DNA of 24,109 bases from PHAA01 sp040217755 (GTDB lineage: Bacteria; Bacillota; Syntrophomonadia; Syntrophomonadales; Syntrophomonadaceae). Of the stretch, positions 7,528 to 14,745 are shown one piece after another (positions within the stretch are counted from its first letter, which is position 1; every line of letters begins with the position of its first letter). The stretch is taken from positions 1 to 24,109 of the forward strand of contig JBEHWJ010000024.1 of NCBI GenBank assembly GCA_040217755.1. Direction: 5' to 3'. The translations under genes were made by a program, and so were the position numbers. Below the pieces are notes generated by a model that saw only the letters and a program-made list of their open reading frames with translations, searched no databases and was not told the origin of the DNA.

Positions 7528-8172
7528 TCACAGTTTTTGGGCACAGAGTTGGTTCAATAGGCAGGCAGGGCATTTCGGGTTTCTGGCCGTACACGTCCGG
7601 CGGCCATGGAAAATCAACAGGTGATGGGCCTGGCTCCACCGGCGGCGGGGAATAATAGCTTTCAGGGCCATCTCCGTTTTGTCCGGGGTCTTTGCCTCCA
7701 CCAGTCCCAACCGGTTGCTGACCCGGTGTACATGGGTATCGACCCCCAGCCCGGGTTTATCGAAGCCTACCGACATCATGACATTGGCGGTCTTCCTGCC
7801 GATACCGGGCAACTTGAGCAGTTCCTCGAAATTGCTCGGTACCTCTCCCTGGTACTCCTCCAGTAAAATGCGGGAGATCTGCTGGATGTTGCGCGCTTTG
7901 GCTTTATAGAGCCCCACTCCGCGGATAGCCTCTTCCAAATCGTTTAAATCCGCCCCGGCAAAATCGCGGGGAGTTTTATAACGGCGGAAAAGTTCACCGG
8001 TCACCCGGTTGACCTGGGCATCGGTGCTCTGGGCCGACAGTATTACTGCCACCAGCAGCTGGAAAATGTCGCCGTACTCCAGCATGGTACCGGCATCGGG
8101 AAATTCCTGCTCCAGGAGATCAAGTATCTGCGCGGCTCGCTTCTTTTTACTGACCGCCAATCCATCACCCAC
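7528..8172 (-). CDS. nth: Endonuclease III (base-excision DNA glycosylase/AP lyase)
   Basis: A 214-residue HhH-GPD glycosylase that removes oxidised pyrimidines and cleaves at the abasic site. The helix-hairpin-helix LPGIGRKTAN is at 121-130 with the catalytic lysine K127; the catalytic aspartate is D145 in VDTHVHRV. The [4Fe-4S] ligands are C194, C201, C204 and C210 with the exact C-x6-C-x2-C-x5-C spacing. Length is normal for the family. The GTG start at 8172 has only a weak Shine-Dalgarno; the start may be a few codons off. It follows the amino-acid ABC operon by 155 bp and precedes the ileS promoter. Confidence 0.96.
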   Translation of the reverse strand: MGDGLAVSKKKRAAQILDLLEQEFPDAGTMLEYGDIFQLLVAVILSAQSTDAQVNRVTGELFRRYKTPRDFAGADLNDLEEAIRGVGLYKAKARNIQQISRILLEEYQGEVPSNFEELLKLPGIGRKTANVMMSVGFDKPGLGVDTHVHRVSNRLGLVEAKTPDKTEMALKAIIPRRRWSQAHHLLIFHGRRTCTARNPKCPACLLNQLCAQKL

Positions 8173-8238
8173 CCGTCCGCCACATTACGGAAACCGACCC
8201 CGGGGAGATCATCTCCCGGTTCTGGATTTGGTCATACC

Positions 8239-8266
8239 GGTCCAGCCCGGCCCGGGCGGTTGGACC
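8239..8266. repeat. GC-rich inverted repeat between nth and the ABC-transporter ATPase
   Basis: GGTCCA (8239-8244) pairs with TGGACC (8261-8266), and inside it GCCCGG and CCGGGC form a second helix, with a small asymmetric bulge. There is no T-run on either side, so it is not a standard terminator. It sits in a 155-bp gap rich in CCGGG runs. Confidence 0.45.
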
Positions 8267-8294
8267 AGAAGCAGCCTGGAGCCGGGCCGCCGGG

Positions 8295-8316
8295 ATTAAA
8301 GCGGGCCCATTCCCGC
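8295..8316 (-). terminator. Weak terminator-like hairpin after the ABC ATPase gene
   Basis: On the minus strand GCGGG (8316-8312) and CCCGC (8305-8301) form a 5-bp stem with a six-base loop, followed by TTTAAT. It begins 12 bases after the stop of the ATPase gene. The short stem and interrupted T-run make it at best a partial terminator, so nth may receive readthrough. Confidence 0.35.
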
Positions 8317-8327
8317 ACCCGAAGCAA

Positions 8328-9050
8328 CTAAAGTACCTTGCTCAGGAAAGACTGGGTACGGGCATTGTGGGGATTGTCAAATATCTGGGCCGGCTTGCCT
8401 TCCTCCACGATTACGCCTTCATCCATAAATAATACCCGGTGCCCGACTTCGCGGGCAAACCCCATTTCGTGAGTGACTACCATCATGGTCATACCTTCGT
8501 GGGCCAGGTCTTTCATGACCTCCAGCACCTCCCCGACCATCTCCGGGTCCAGGGCCGAGGTGGGTTCATCGAAAAGCATGACCTTGGGCTGCATCGCCAA
8601 AGCCCGGGCTATGGCCACCCGCTGTTTCTGACCCCCGGATAGCTGACCGGGGAAAACCTTGGCTTTATCGAGCAATCCCACCTTACGCAGCAGATCATAG
8701 GCTATCTCTTCCGCCTTTTGGACCGTCAGCCCCTTGATCTTCATCGGGGCCAGGGTTATGTTCTCCAGGGTATTCTTATGGGGGAAAAGGTTAAAAAGCT
8801 GGAAAACCATGCCCACCTGCTGTCTCACCTTGTTGATGTCGGTGTGGGGGGAGGTTATCTCCTGGCCATCGATAAAAATATGGCCGGATTGGACTGATTC
8901 CAATTGGTTGACGCAGCGCAGCAGGGTGCTCTTGCCGGAACCGGAAGGCCCGATCACGCATACCACCTCCCGGGGTGCGATCCGGCAGGTTATCCCTTTC
9001 AGAACTTCCAGTTTACCGAAACTTTTGTGGACTTCATCTATTTGAATCAC
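8328..9050 (-). CDS. glnQ: Polar amino-acid ABC transporter ATP-binding protein (GlnQ type)
   Basis: A 240-residue ATPase of the PAAT (polar amino-acid) ABC import family. It shows Walker A GPSGSGKST (34-42), the Q-loop VFQLFNLFPH typical of GlnQ/HisP, signature LSGGQKQR, Walker B VMLFDEPTSALD, and the switch histidine in VVTHEMGFAREV. It dimerises under the membrane permease and drives uptake. Its ATG overlaps the permease gene by four bases (9047-9050), which argues for coupled translation. The symbol reflects family resemblance; substrate specificity (glutamine or another polar amino acid) is not shown by the sequence. Confidence 0.93.
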   Translation of the reverse strand: MIQIDEVHKSFGKLEVLKGITCRIAPREVVCVIGPSGSGKSTLLRCVNQLESVQSGHIFIDGQEITSPHTDINKVRQQVGMVFQLFNLFPHKNTLENITLAPMKIKGLTVQKAEEIAYDLLRKVGLLDKAKVFPGQLSGGQKQRVAIARALAMQPKVMLFDEPTSALDPEMVGEVLEVMKDLAHEGMTMMVVTHEMGFAREVGHRVLFMDEGVIVEEGKPAQIFDNPHNARTQSFLSKVL

Positions 9051-9742
9051 TCCGTCGCCAACCTCCTCTCTACGTAGTCGCCCAGCAAAGCGAGGACCTT
9101 GGTCATGATGAAATACATGATCGCTACCGTACCCCAGATCCAGGCGGCTTCATAATAGGTGGAGTAGAGCAGTTTACCTCGTAAAGTCAATTCCTCGGCT
9201 GATATGGTCGCCACCAGGGAAGTGTCTTTAAGGACGGCGATGAATTCATTGAGCAGAGGCGGTATGACGATTTTGAAGGCTTGCGGAAGAATAACATAGG
9301 TCATGGCCTGACGGGTATTCATGCCCAGCGAACGGGCTGCTTCCATCTGCCCCCGGTCCACCGCCTGTATCCCGGCCCGGACGATCTCCGCCGTGTAAGC
9401 TCCGCAATTGAGGGAGCAGACGATAACCGCGGCTAAAAATGGTCCGGCATCCATAAACAACGGCAGGATACCGAAGTATAGCAGCAGGATCTGCACGAAT
9501 AACGGCGTCCCCCGGAAAAAATCGATGTAGGCAGTAGAGATTCCGAATAGGATTGGATTCTTGGTCATCTTGGCCAAACCGGTCATCAGCCCTAAAATCA
9601 ATCCGAATAAAACCGAGAGGGTGGTTATCTCGAGCGTAAGCAGGGCGCCTCCCAAGAAATACACAATATGTGACGACACCACCTGCAACCCGTTTATGGA
9701 CATCAGGTAGTCGATCATACTGTTTCCGAATATCAGTTGCAT
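9047..9742 (-). CDS. glnP: Polar amino-acid ABC transporter permease (GlnP type)
   Basis: A 231-residue integral membrane permease of the His/Glu/Gln/Arg family. The N-terminal half has hydrophobic spans interrupted by IDFFRGTPLFVQILLLYFG, a hallmark of this family; the EAA cytoplasmic loop is in AARSLGMNTRQAMTYVILPQ, which docks on the ATPase. About five membrane segments are expected. The ATG at 9742 has AGGGGAG five bases upstream. It lies downstream of the binding-protein gene after a 76-bp gap with a stem-loop, and its stop overlaps the ATPase start. Confidence 0.93.
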   Translation of the reverse strand: MQLIFGNSMIDYLMSINGLQVVSSHIVYFLGGALLTLEITTLSVLFGLILGLMTGLAKMTKNPILFGISTAYIDFFRGTPLFVQILLLYFGILPLFMDAGPFLAAVIVCSLNCGAYTAEIVRAGIQAVDRGQMEAARSLGMNTRQAMTYVILPQAFKIVIPPLLNEFIAVLKDTSLVATISAEELTLRGKLLYSTYYEAAWIWGTVAIMYFIMTKVLALLGDYVERRLATE

Positions 9743-9772
9743 ATGGTCTCCCCTCTTCAGGCCAACAAGCTA

Positions 9773-9798
9773 AAAGCGCGAGCCTGGTCTCGCGCTTT
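9773..9798 (-). terminator. Intercistronic stem-loop between binding protein and permease
   Basis: A perfect 10-bp stem, AAAGCGCGAG (9798-9789 on the minus strand) with CTCGCGCTTT (9782-9773) and a six-base loop, followed by TAGCTTG. It sits 20 bases after the binding-protein stop. With only TTTTA after the stem it is more likely a partial terminator or an mRNA 3'-end stabiliser, the usual way of making more binding protein than permease. Confidence 0.6.
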
Positions 9799-9818
9799 AG
9801 CTATAAAGTCGTCCGGGT

Positions 9819-10634
9819 TTATTTCTTCTCTCCGAACCATTTCTTATAGAGCTCATCATATTTTCCGCTGGCCTTTACTTTATCCAAACCGGAGTTGATC
9901 TTGGCCAGTAATGCGGTATTGCCCTTCTTTACACCGATACCATAGTTGTCGGTGGCCTGGAATACCTCGCCCACCATCTTGACCCTGCCCTTGCCGGTAG
10001 TATCGATATAGTAGGCGGTAATCGGCATATCATTGATTACCGCGTCGGCTCCGCCCTTCTCCAATTCCATAAAAGCTTCGCCCACGGAATCGAACACTTT
10101 GACCGAGGTTTTGGGATCCTTGGCCTTGATCTGATTGGAGGCGGCCAATCCGGTGGTGCCAACCTCGGCGGCCAGTCTCTTGCCCTTGAGGTCATCCAGG
10201 GTGGTGACGGCATTGTTGTCTTGCTTCACCGCGATGATAAGTCCAGCCGTAAAATAAGGATTGCTGAAGTCGATCACCTTGGCCCGGTCCTCGGTAATAG
10301 TGATGGAAGATATGATACAATCGACGTTGCCGGCGTTAACACCAGGGATCAGTGAATCGAATCCCATAGTCTGGATCTTGACATCGTAGCCTTCCGCTTC
10401 ACCGATAGCCCGGATGAGATCCATATCGAATCCTACATATTCACCGTCTTTGGTGAACTCCATAGGCGGATAGGTGGTTTCCGAACCTACTGTCAAAACC
10501 GGCTTCTTGGCCTGGTCTGGCTGGGCTGGCGGGGTACCGGTATTATTAGGCGCCTTCTGGGCGCAACCCGCCGCAGCGAGAACCAATCCCAAGACCAACA
10601 TACTGAGCAGCAACAACTTGAGAACCTTTTTCAA
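9819..10634 (-). CDS. Polar amino-acid ABC transporter substrate-binding lipoprotein
   Basis: A periplasmic-binding-protein type 2 fold (PBPb, polar amino acids) that captures substrate outside the cell. The N-terminus is a lipoprotein signal: KK, a hydrophobic run LLLLSMLVLGLVLAAA, and the lipobox AAGC at the predicted cleavage site, then a Pro/Gln/Lys-rich linker. The core has ETTYPPMEF, the GFDMDLIRAIG ligand-site segment and DCIISSITITEDR. I choose TTG at 10634, giving MKKVLKLLLL, because AGGAG at 10649-10645 is 10 bases away; the longer reading from GTG at 10643 would put that Shine-Dalgarno one base from the start. It heads the operon behind a near-consensus promoter. Specificity is not determined. 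Confidence 0.92.
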   Translation of the reverse strand: MKKVLKLLLLSMLVLGLVLAAAGCAQKAPNNTGTPPAQPDQAKKPVLTVGSETTYPPMEFTKDGEYVGFDMDLIRAIGEAEGYDVKIQTMGFDSLIPGVNAGNVDCIISSITITEDRAKVIDFSNPYFTAGLIIAVKQDNNAVTTLDDLKGKRLAAEVGTTGLAASNQIKAKDPKTSVKVFDSVGEAFMELEKGGADAVINDMPITAYYIDTTGKGRVKMVGEVFQATDNYGIGVKKGNTALLAKINSGLDKVKASGKYDELYKKWFGEKK

Positions 10635-10667
10635 ACATCCCACGCTCCTTTATGTATTATTTTTTTC

Positions 10668-10696
10668 ATTATAACGATACCATGTAGAATCAACAA
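10668..10696 (-). promoter_or_regulatory. Near-consensus promoter of the amino-acid ABC operon
   Basis: On the minus strand TTGTTG (10696-10691) and a perfect TATAAT (10673-10668) have a 17-base spacer. The predicted start lies near 10661, a short A/T-rich leader of about 25 bases before the TTG start. No operator-like repeat was seen next to it. Confidence 0.7.
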
Positions 10697-10760
10697 GGAT
10701 TATCGAGAATACTGTATACATCGGGTGCTCCTCTGGCCCGGGACAACTCCCCGGGTAACC

Positions 10761-10789
10761 TTGAATTCAATGCCGATTATTGGTATCTT
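10761..10789 (+). promoter_or_regulatory. Putative promoter of the EamA transporter gene
   Basis: TTGAAT (10761-10766) and TATCTT (10784-10789) have a 17-base spacer, 45 bases before the chosen ATG. Just upstream, CCCGGG at 10737-10742 and 10750-10755 forms an inverted repeat that could be a hairpin or binding site. The -10 is not strong. Confidence 0.4.
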
Positions 10790-10834
10790 TTTGTATTGGG
10801 GTTGCTCCCTTGGAATGGAAATGGAGATGGCCAG

Positions 10835-11707
10835 ATGGATAGAAAGTTCAGCATGCGTACCCGGGCCGACCTCTCAATGCTGGTGGTGGCATTCATATGG
10901 GGGGCTACCTTTGTAATCGTCAAAAACGCCCTGGCCGACATCGGCGCCTTCCTGTTCGTGGGAATCAGGTTCACCCTGGCTTTTCTGGTCCTGGCCGCCT
11001 TGTCCCACCGGGATATGTTCAAGATCAGGCTGTCCACCGTCAAGGCCGGTTCGCTGCTGGGTTTTTTCCTGTTCATCGGATATGTGTTCCAGACCTTGGG
11101 ACTGCGGTATACTACCTCCTCCAACGCCGGTTTTATCACCGGAGTCTCCGTGGTCTTGGTCCCCATCATTTACGCCCTCCTTAATCGCCGCAAGCCTCCC
11201 GCCCGCACCGTGGCGGTAGTGCTCCTGGCCACCGCCGGCCTATTTTTGCTTTCGGTACCCTGGGGTTCCTTTGCCTTGGCTTATGGCGATTTCCTGGTGT
11301 TGATAGGAGCGTTCGGTTTTACCCTGCACATCGTCTATGTGGACATCCACTCCCACCAGCACAACGCCATGGCCATAACCGGAGTCCAGGTCCTGTTCGT
11401 GGGTTTGGTATGCCTGGGGCTGTGGCTGCTCTTTGAGCCTCTCCCCGAGCATCTAACCTACAACGCCGCCTTCGCTCTCATCGTCACCGCAGTGTTTGCC
11501 ACCGCCCTGGCTTTTCTGGCCCAGAACTACCTGCAGCGTTTCAGCACTCCCACCGATTTCGCCATAGTACTGGCCTCCGAACCGGTCTTCGCGGCCCTGG
11601 CCGGTTACCTGTGGGCCGGAGAACGCTTGTCCAGCCAGGCTATGGTGGGGGCAGGTCTTATCCTGGCCGCCATGTTGCTGGCAATCGTACTTAAAAAGAA
11701 GGCTTGA
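10835..11707 (+). CDS. EamA/DMT-superfamily transporter
   Basis: A 290-residue integral membrane protein of the drug/metabolite transporter superfamily with two EamA repeats of about five membrane segments each. The first has the characteristic MLVVAFIWGATFVIVKNAL, followed by FVGIRFTLAFLVLA and TTSSNAGFITGVSVVLVPI. The second begins near YGDFLVLIGAFGFTLHIVYV and ends with FAIVLASEPVFAALAGYLWAGERL, a well-conserved EamA block. The substrate is unknown. I start at ATG 10835 because GGAG lies 8 bases upstream; an upstream in-frame TTG at 10796 would add 13 unlikely residues. It is the only plus-strand gene in the middle of the window, and its last 17 bases overlap the end of the converging DUF167 gene. 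Confidence 0.9.
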   Translation: MDRKFSMRTRADLSMLVVAFIWGATFVIVKNALADIGAFLFVGIRFTLAFLVLAALSHRDMFKIRLSTVKAGSLLGFFLFIGYVFQTLGLRYTTSSNAGFITGVSVVLVPIIYALLNRRKPPARTVAVVLLATAGLFLLSVPWGSFALAYGDFLVLIGAFGFTLHIVYVDIHSHQHNAMAITGVQVLFVGLVCLGLWLLFEPLPEHLTYNAAFALIVTAVFATALAFLAQNYLQRFSTPTDFAIVLASEPVFAALAGYLWAGERLSSQAMVGAGLILAAMLLAIVLKKKA

Positions 11708-11993
11708 TATCGAGGCGGGCTAGTAGTTGGTCCGGATCGAGTCCGGCTATTTCGATGATCTTGTGGCGGGAGGTATCTCCTTTAACCAGGCTGATATCTT
11801 TGCGGGGGATTTTAAGACGGGCGGACAGGAAATCGATCAAGGCGGAGTTGGCTTCGCCATCCACGGGGGGCGCGGTGAGCTTTATCTTCAGGGCCCCGTT
11901 CTGCTCCCCGACTATCTGATTGCTGGAGGAGCGGGGTTGTACCTTTACCTCCAGGCGCACTCCGGCGCCGCTCTCTGATAGATTGAGCATCAC
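11691..11993 (-). CDS. DUF167 / YggU family protein
   Basis: A 100-residue DUF167 protein. The conserved core is RLEVKVQPRSSSNQIVGE, then ALKIKLTAPPVDGEANSALIDFLSARL and the DISLVKGDTSRHKIIEI segment, which is the full family signature. The function is not established; the family is small and cytosolic. Its ATG overlaps the DivIVA-like stop by four bases, and it closes the pgeF-sepF operon. Its 3' end overlaps the convergent EamA gene by 17 bp, so the two transcripts must interpenetrate, and no terminator is seen in that short stretch. Confidence 0.9.
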   Translation of the reverse strand: MMLNLSESGAGVRLEVKVQPRSSSNQIVGEQNGALKIKLTAPPVDGEANSALIDFLSARLKIPRKDISLVKGDTSRHKIIEIAGLDPDQLLARLDIKPSF

Positions 11994-12490
11994 TGGTCTT
12001 CTTCCAATCGCAGGTTGTTGAGGTTGTCCAGGAGATCCTGTATTTCCGGTTTGTTGAAGAAGGCACCCGTTTCCTGGTTCTTCTTCAGATTGCTGTCCAG
12101 CAGGTCGAGTTCGACCTGTAATTGCGATTTCATCTCCAGGCTGAAGACATTGAGGTGCTTCATCAATTCCTGGTAGGCGGCCAGCATCTCGGCGATGGAG
12201 CGCTTGGAATCATCCAGTACCTTCCTGGCTTCCTGGCGGGCATTGAGTTTAAGCTCCTCAGCGGTCTGCTGGGCCAGGATCAGGCTGTTATTCATGGTCG
12301 CTTCCAGTTTGCGGTATTTCTCCAGTTCAAACGACTGCTTCTGTATGTTTTCCTTCAGCTGCGAATTCTCGCTGTATAGATTCTCGTAGTCATGGGCCAC
12401 CTGTTCTACAAACTCCCGGACCTCAGCCTGCCTGAATCCGATCAATGTCTTGGAAAACTGACGGTTTCTAATCTCAATGCCGGTTATCAT
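11990..12490 (-). CDS. divIVA: DivIVA-domain protein
   Basis: A 166-residue protein with the DivIVA N-terminal domain: ITGIEIRNRQFSKTLIGFR followed by EVREFVEQVAHDYENLY, matching the lipid-binding and first coiled-coil region of Firmicute DivIVA. From about residue 35 onward, nearly the whole protein is a predicted coiled coil (EKYRKLEATMNNSLILAQQT and onward), ending in acidic residues. DivIVA-type proteins bind negatively curved membrane and organise division sites or poles. The length is typical. The ATG follows GAGGGTGAAG. It sits after the U32 gene and overlaps DUF167 by four bases. I cannot separate true DivIVA from a paralogous GpsB-like protein by eye, but the operon position favours DivIVA. 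Confidence 0.87.
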   Translation of the reverse strand: MITGIEIRNRQFSKTLIGFRQAEVREFVEQVAHDYENLYSENSQLKENIQKQSFELEKYRKLEATMNNSLILAQQTAEELKLNARQEARKVLDDSKRSIAEMLAAYQELMKHLNVFSLEMKSQLQVELDLLDSNLKKNQETGAFFNKPEIQDLLDNLNNLRLEEDQ

Positions 12491-12528
12491 ATCTTCACCC
12501 TCTCGAAATATTCCGCTTCCAGTACGGT

Positions 12529-14439
12529 TCAGGACGGATCATGCAGATAGGCGGCCGCGGTCAAGCCATTAGGATTGATAGATGCCAGGCGGGCGCCCAA
12601 GCCCGGTGGTTGAGCCTCTCCTTCGGCCAGGCGGCGGAGGGTCTCATGGTAAATGGCCACGATATCGCGTACTTGGCGAGGTTGGTAGAACTGCCCCTCG
12701 ATCCGGAACGATTTGGCTCCCGTGAGCGCCAACTCATGCAGGTAGGGCAGCAGGCACAGATCGTAGGGTGCGTAAAGATAGGTGCGACAATGGGCATCGC
12801 TGACGATGCGGTATTGCTGCCCTTCCATGTCACGCAAGAAGTGTTCGCCCTGGAGGCAATAGCAGGGGCACTCATCATCTGACTCGGCCTGGGCGGCCGC
12901 CCGGACCATGCAATAATCGCTCACCATGCAGGGCAAGGGTCCATGGACCACGATCTCGGCCGGCGTCCCGGTCTGCAGCAGGAACAGAAGATACGGGCGG
13001 CTTAGCTCCAGCGAGGCGGTTATCCGCTCTATCCCCTGGCTCAAGAGGAATTGGGCGGCGGCATGATTGAAGATATTCAACCCATAACCGGCCCGGACCG
13101 AGAATCCTGCGCCCCGCAACATCCTCAGACTGCCGATATCATTGACGATTACTCCGTCGATGCCCGCCTGCACCGCTAAATCTCTTAAATCCGCTATCGC
13201 CGGGAGATCGTTCTGGCTGACGATCCGCGGGGTCTCCAGAAATAACCGGCTCGGGCTTTCCTTCGCCATCCGGGCTGCCTGCAGGACGGCGGCGGCAGTC
13301 CAATTCTGTTTGTTTTGCCAGATAATCTCGCTTCCCAGGATGATATTATCGATCCCCAGCGGCAAAATGGCTTCCAGTCCGTCCAGTCCGCCCACCTTCA
13401 CTGTCAGCTCCGGCGAAGCTTGCATCGCGGGGGTTACGGTTTCCATCCAGCCCTCGACGTCCAGCCGGGGCAGAACCTCCGCCTGGCTCTTGACCGGTTC
13501 CCTTTCCCCCTCCAAGTCGATGGCCGTCCAGTCCAGTGGTTTAAGCAGACTGCCGGCAGTATAGTTGCGGATACGGTTTTCGTGGAGGGCTTCCAGTTCC
13601 TTCTGGTCGGTGGTGTAATCATCGGGAGCGGCGATAAGCCGGTCCAGACCCTGCCGGTAGGCAGAGACCAACCAACCCAGATAAGGGGCGCTGCGCATCC
13701 GCCCTTCGATTTTAAAAGAGGTGACTCCGGCCTCTGCCAACTGCTTGAGATAAGGATAAAGGCACAGGTCCTTATGGGCCAGGTAGTATTTATAGGGGGC
13801 CGAACCGCTCTCCCCCCCCTGCATTTGGTACAGCCACCGGCAAGGTTTGCGGCACCGGCCCCGATTGCCATGCTCGCCGGTCATTATGCTGCTCATATAG
13901 CACTGCCCGGTATGGGCTACACAGAGGTCGCCGTGCACAAAATATTCGATCCCTAAACCGGTCCCGCCCGCTATGGCGGCCGTCTCCACCAGCGACACGT
14001 TCTTGGAGAGGATAGCCCGGGTAAACCCCTTCTCTTCAAGAAGCTTCATTGCTTCCAGGTTGGCGATGCCCATCTGTACACTGGCATGCAGGGGGATGTT
14101 CAGTTCAAGTTGTTGGCATAGGGTGGCTATACCCAGATCCTGGACGATCAGGGCGTCGACCCCCAAGTCCTGCAAGAAAAACAGATAGCCGGTTATATCG
14201 CCTATTTCATGGCTGTAATAAAGGTTGTTGACAGTGATATATATGCGGCGGCGATGACCGTGAACAAACTCCACCGCTTGCTTCAGTTCATCGTCACTGA
14301 AATTATACTCGGGGCGCAGCTCGCGCATGTTGAAGCGTTTGCCGCCCAGGTATACGGCGTCTGCACCGGCTTCGATCACGCTGTGCAGCACATCCATCTT
14401 GCCGGCCGGAGCCAGCAATTCCAGTTCATGCAGGTTCAT
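12529..14439 (-). CDS. Two-module U32-family protein (peptidase U32-like, probable RNA-modifying enzyme)
   Basis: A 636-residue U32 protein. The first module starts with ELLAPAGKMDVLHSVIEAG and carries the U32 signature EYFVHGDLCVAHTGQC with C173, C180, C196 and C200. The second module, from about residue 345, resembles a degenerate repeat: VVHGPLPCMVSDYC (C504, C510) and a CPCYC cluster (524-528). Each half also has a matching block, DLCLYPYLKQLAEAG (224-238) and DLCLLPYLHELALTG (560-574), followed by SFKIEG or SFRIEG. Characterised U32 members (TrhP, RlhA, UbiU/V) are iron-sulfur proteins in hydroxylation, including tRNA and rRNA modification, so a proteolytic role should not be assumed. 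The ATG has AAGGAG 6 bases upstream. It lies where ylmH often sits, between yggT and divIVA. Confidence 0.9.
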   Translation of the reverse strand: MNLHELELLAPAGKMDVLHSVIEAGADAVYLGGKRFNMRELRPEYNFSDDELKQAVEFVHGHRRRIYITVNNLYYSHEIGDITGYLFFLQDLGVDALIVQDLGIATLCQQLELNIPLHASVQMGIANLEAMKLLEEKGFTRAILSKNVSLVETAAIAGGTGLGIEYFVHGDLCVAHTGQCYMSSIMTGEHGNRGRCRKPCRWLYQMQGGESGSAPYKYYLAHKDLCLYPYLKQLAEAGVTSFKIEGRMRSAPYLGWLVSAYRQGLDRLIAAPDDYTTDQKELEALHENRIRNYTAGSLLKPLDWTAIDLEGEREPVKSQAEVLPRLDVEGWMETVTPAMQASPELTVKVGGLDGLEAILPLGIDNIILGSEIIWQNKQNWTAAAVLQAARMAKESPSRLFLETPRIVSQNDLPAIADLRDLAVQAGIDGVIVNDIGSLRMLRGAGFSVRAGYGLNIFNHAAAQFLLSQGIERITASLELSRPYLLFLLQTGTPAEIVVHGPLPCMVSDYCMVRAAAQAESDDECPCYCLQGEHFLRDMEGQQYRIVSDAHCRTYLYAPYDLCLLPYLHELALTGAKSFRIEGQFYQPRQVRDIVAIYHETLRRLAEGEAQPPGLGARLASINPNGLTAAAYLHDPS

Positions 14440-14462
14440 GGCATACTCCTTAAGTGTTGCAT

Positions 14463-14726
14463 CTAAAGAAAAGTGTATAAAAGTCGGATGACTATGCGCT
14501 GCACCAGGGAAAGGACCAGCAGCACAACTATGGGCGAGAAGTCGAGCCCCCCGGCGGCCGGAATGAGTCGGCGGAAAGGTGCCATAATCGGCTCGGTCAC
14601 GTCATAGACAAACCGTATCAGGGGTTGATAGGGATTATGACGTACGAAGGAGAGGACACAGCGGATGATAACCAGCCACACCAGGACCTCAAATATAATG
14701 TTCACCACCTGAATTATCGGGTTCAA
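14463..14726 (-). CDS. YggT-family membrane protein (YlmG)
   Basis: An 87-residue membrane protein of the YggT/YlmG family. It has two hydrophobic segments, IIFEVLVWLVIIRCVLSFV near the N-terminus and PIVVLLVLSLVQRIVIRLLY at the C-terminus, joined by the conserved polar stretch NPYQPLIRFVYDVTEPIMAP. The exact function is not settled; homologues are in cell-division clusters. The TTG start at 14726 has AGGAGG 8 bases upstream, a strong match. It lies between proC (20 bp upstream) and the U32 gene (23 bp downstream). Confidence 0.92.
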   Translation of the reverse strand: MNPIIQVVNIIFEVLVWLVIIRCVLSFVRHNPYQPLIRFVYDVTEPIMAPFRRLIPAAGGLDFSPIVVLLVLSLVQRIVIRLLYTFL

Positions 14727-14745
14727 TAAGATGTCCTCCTAAATG

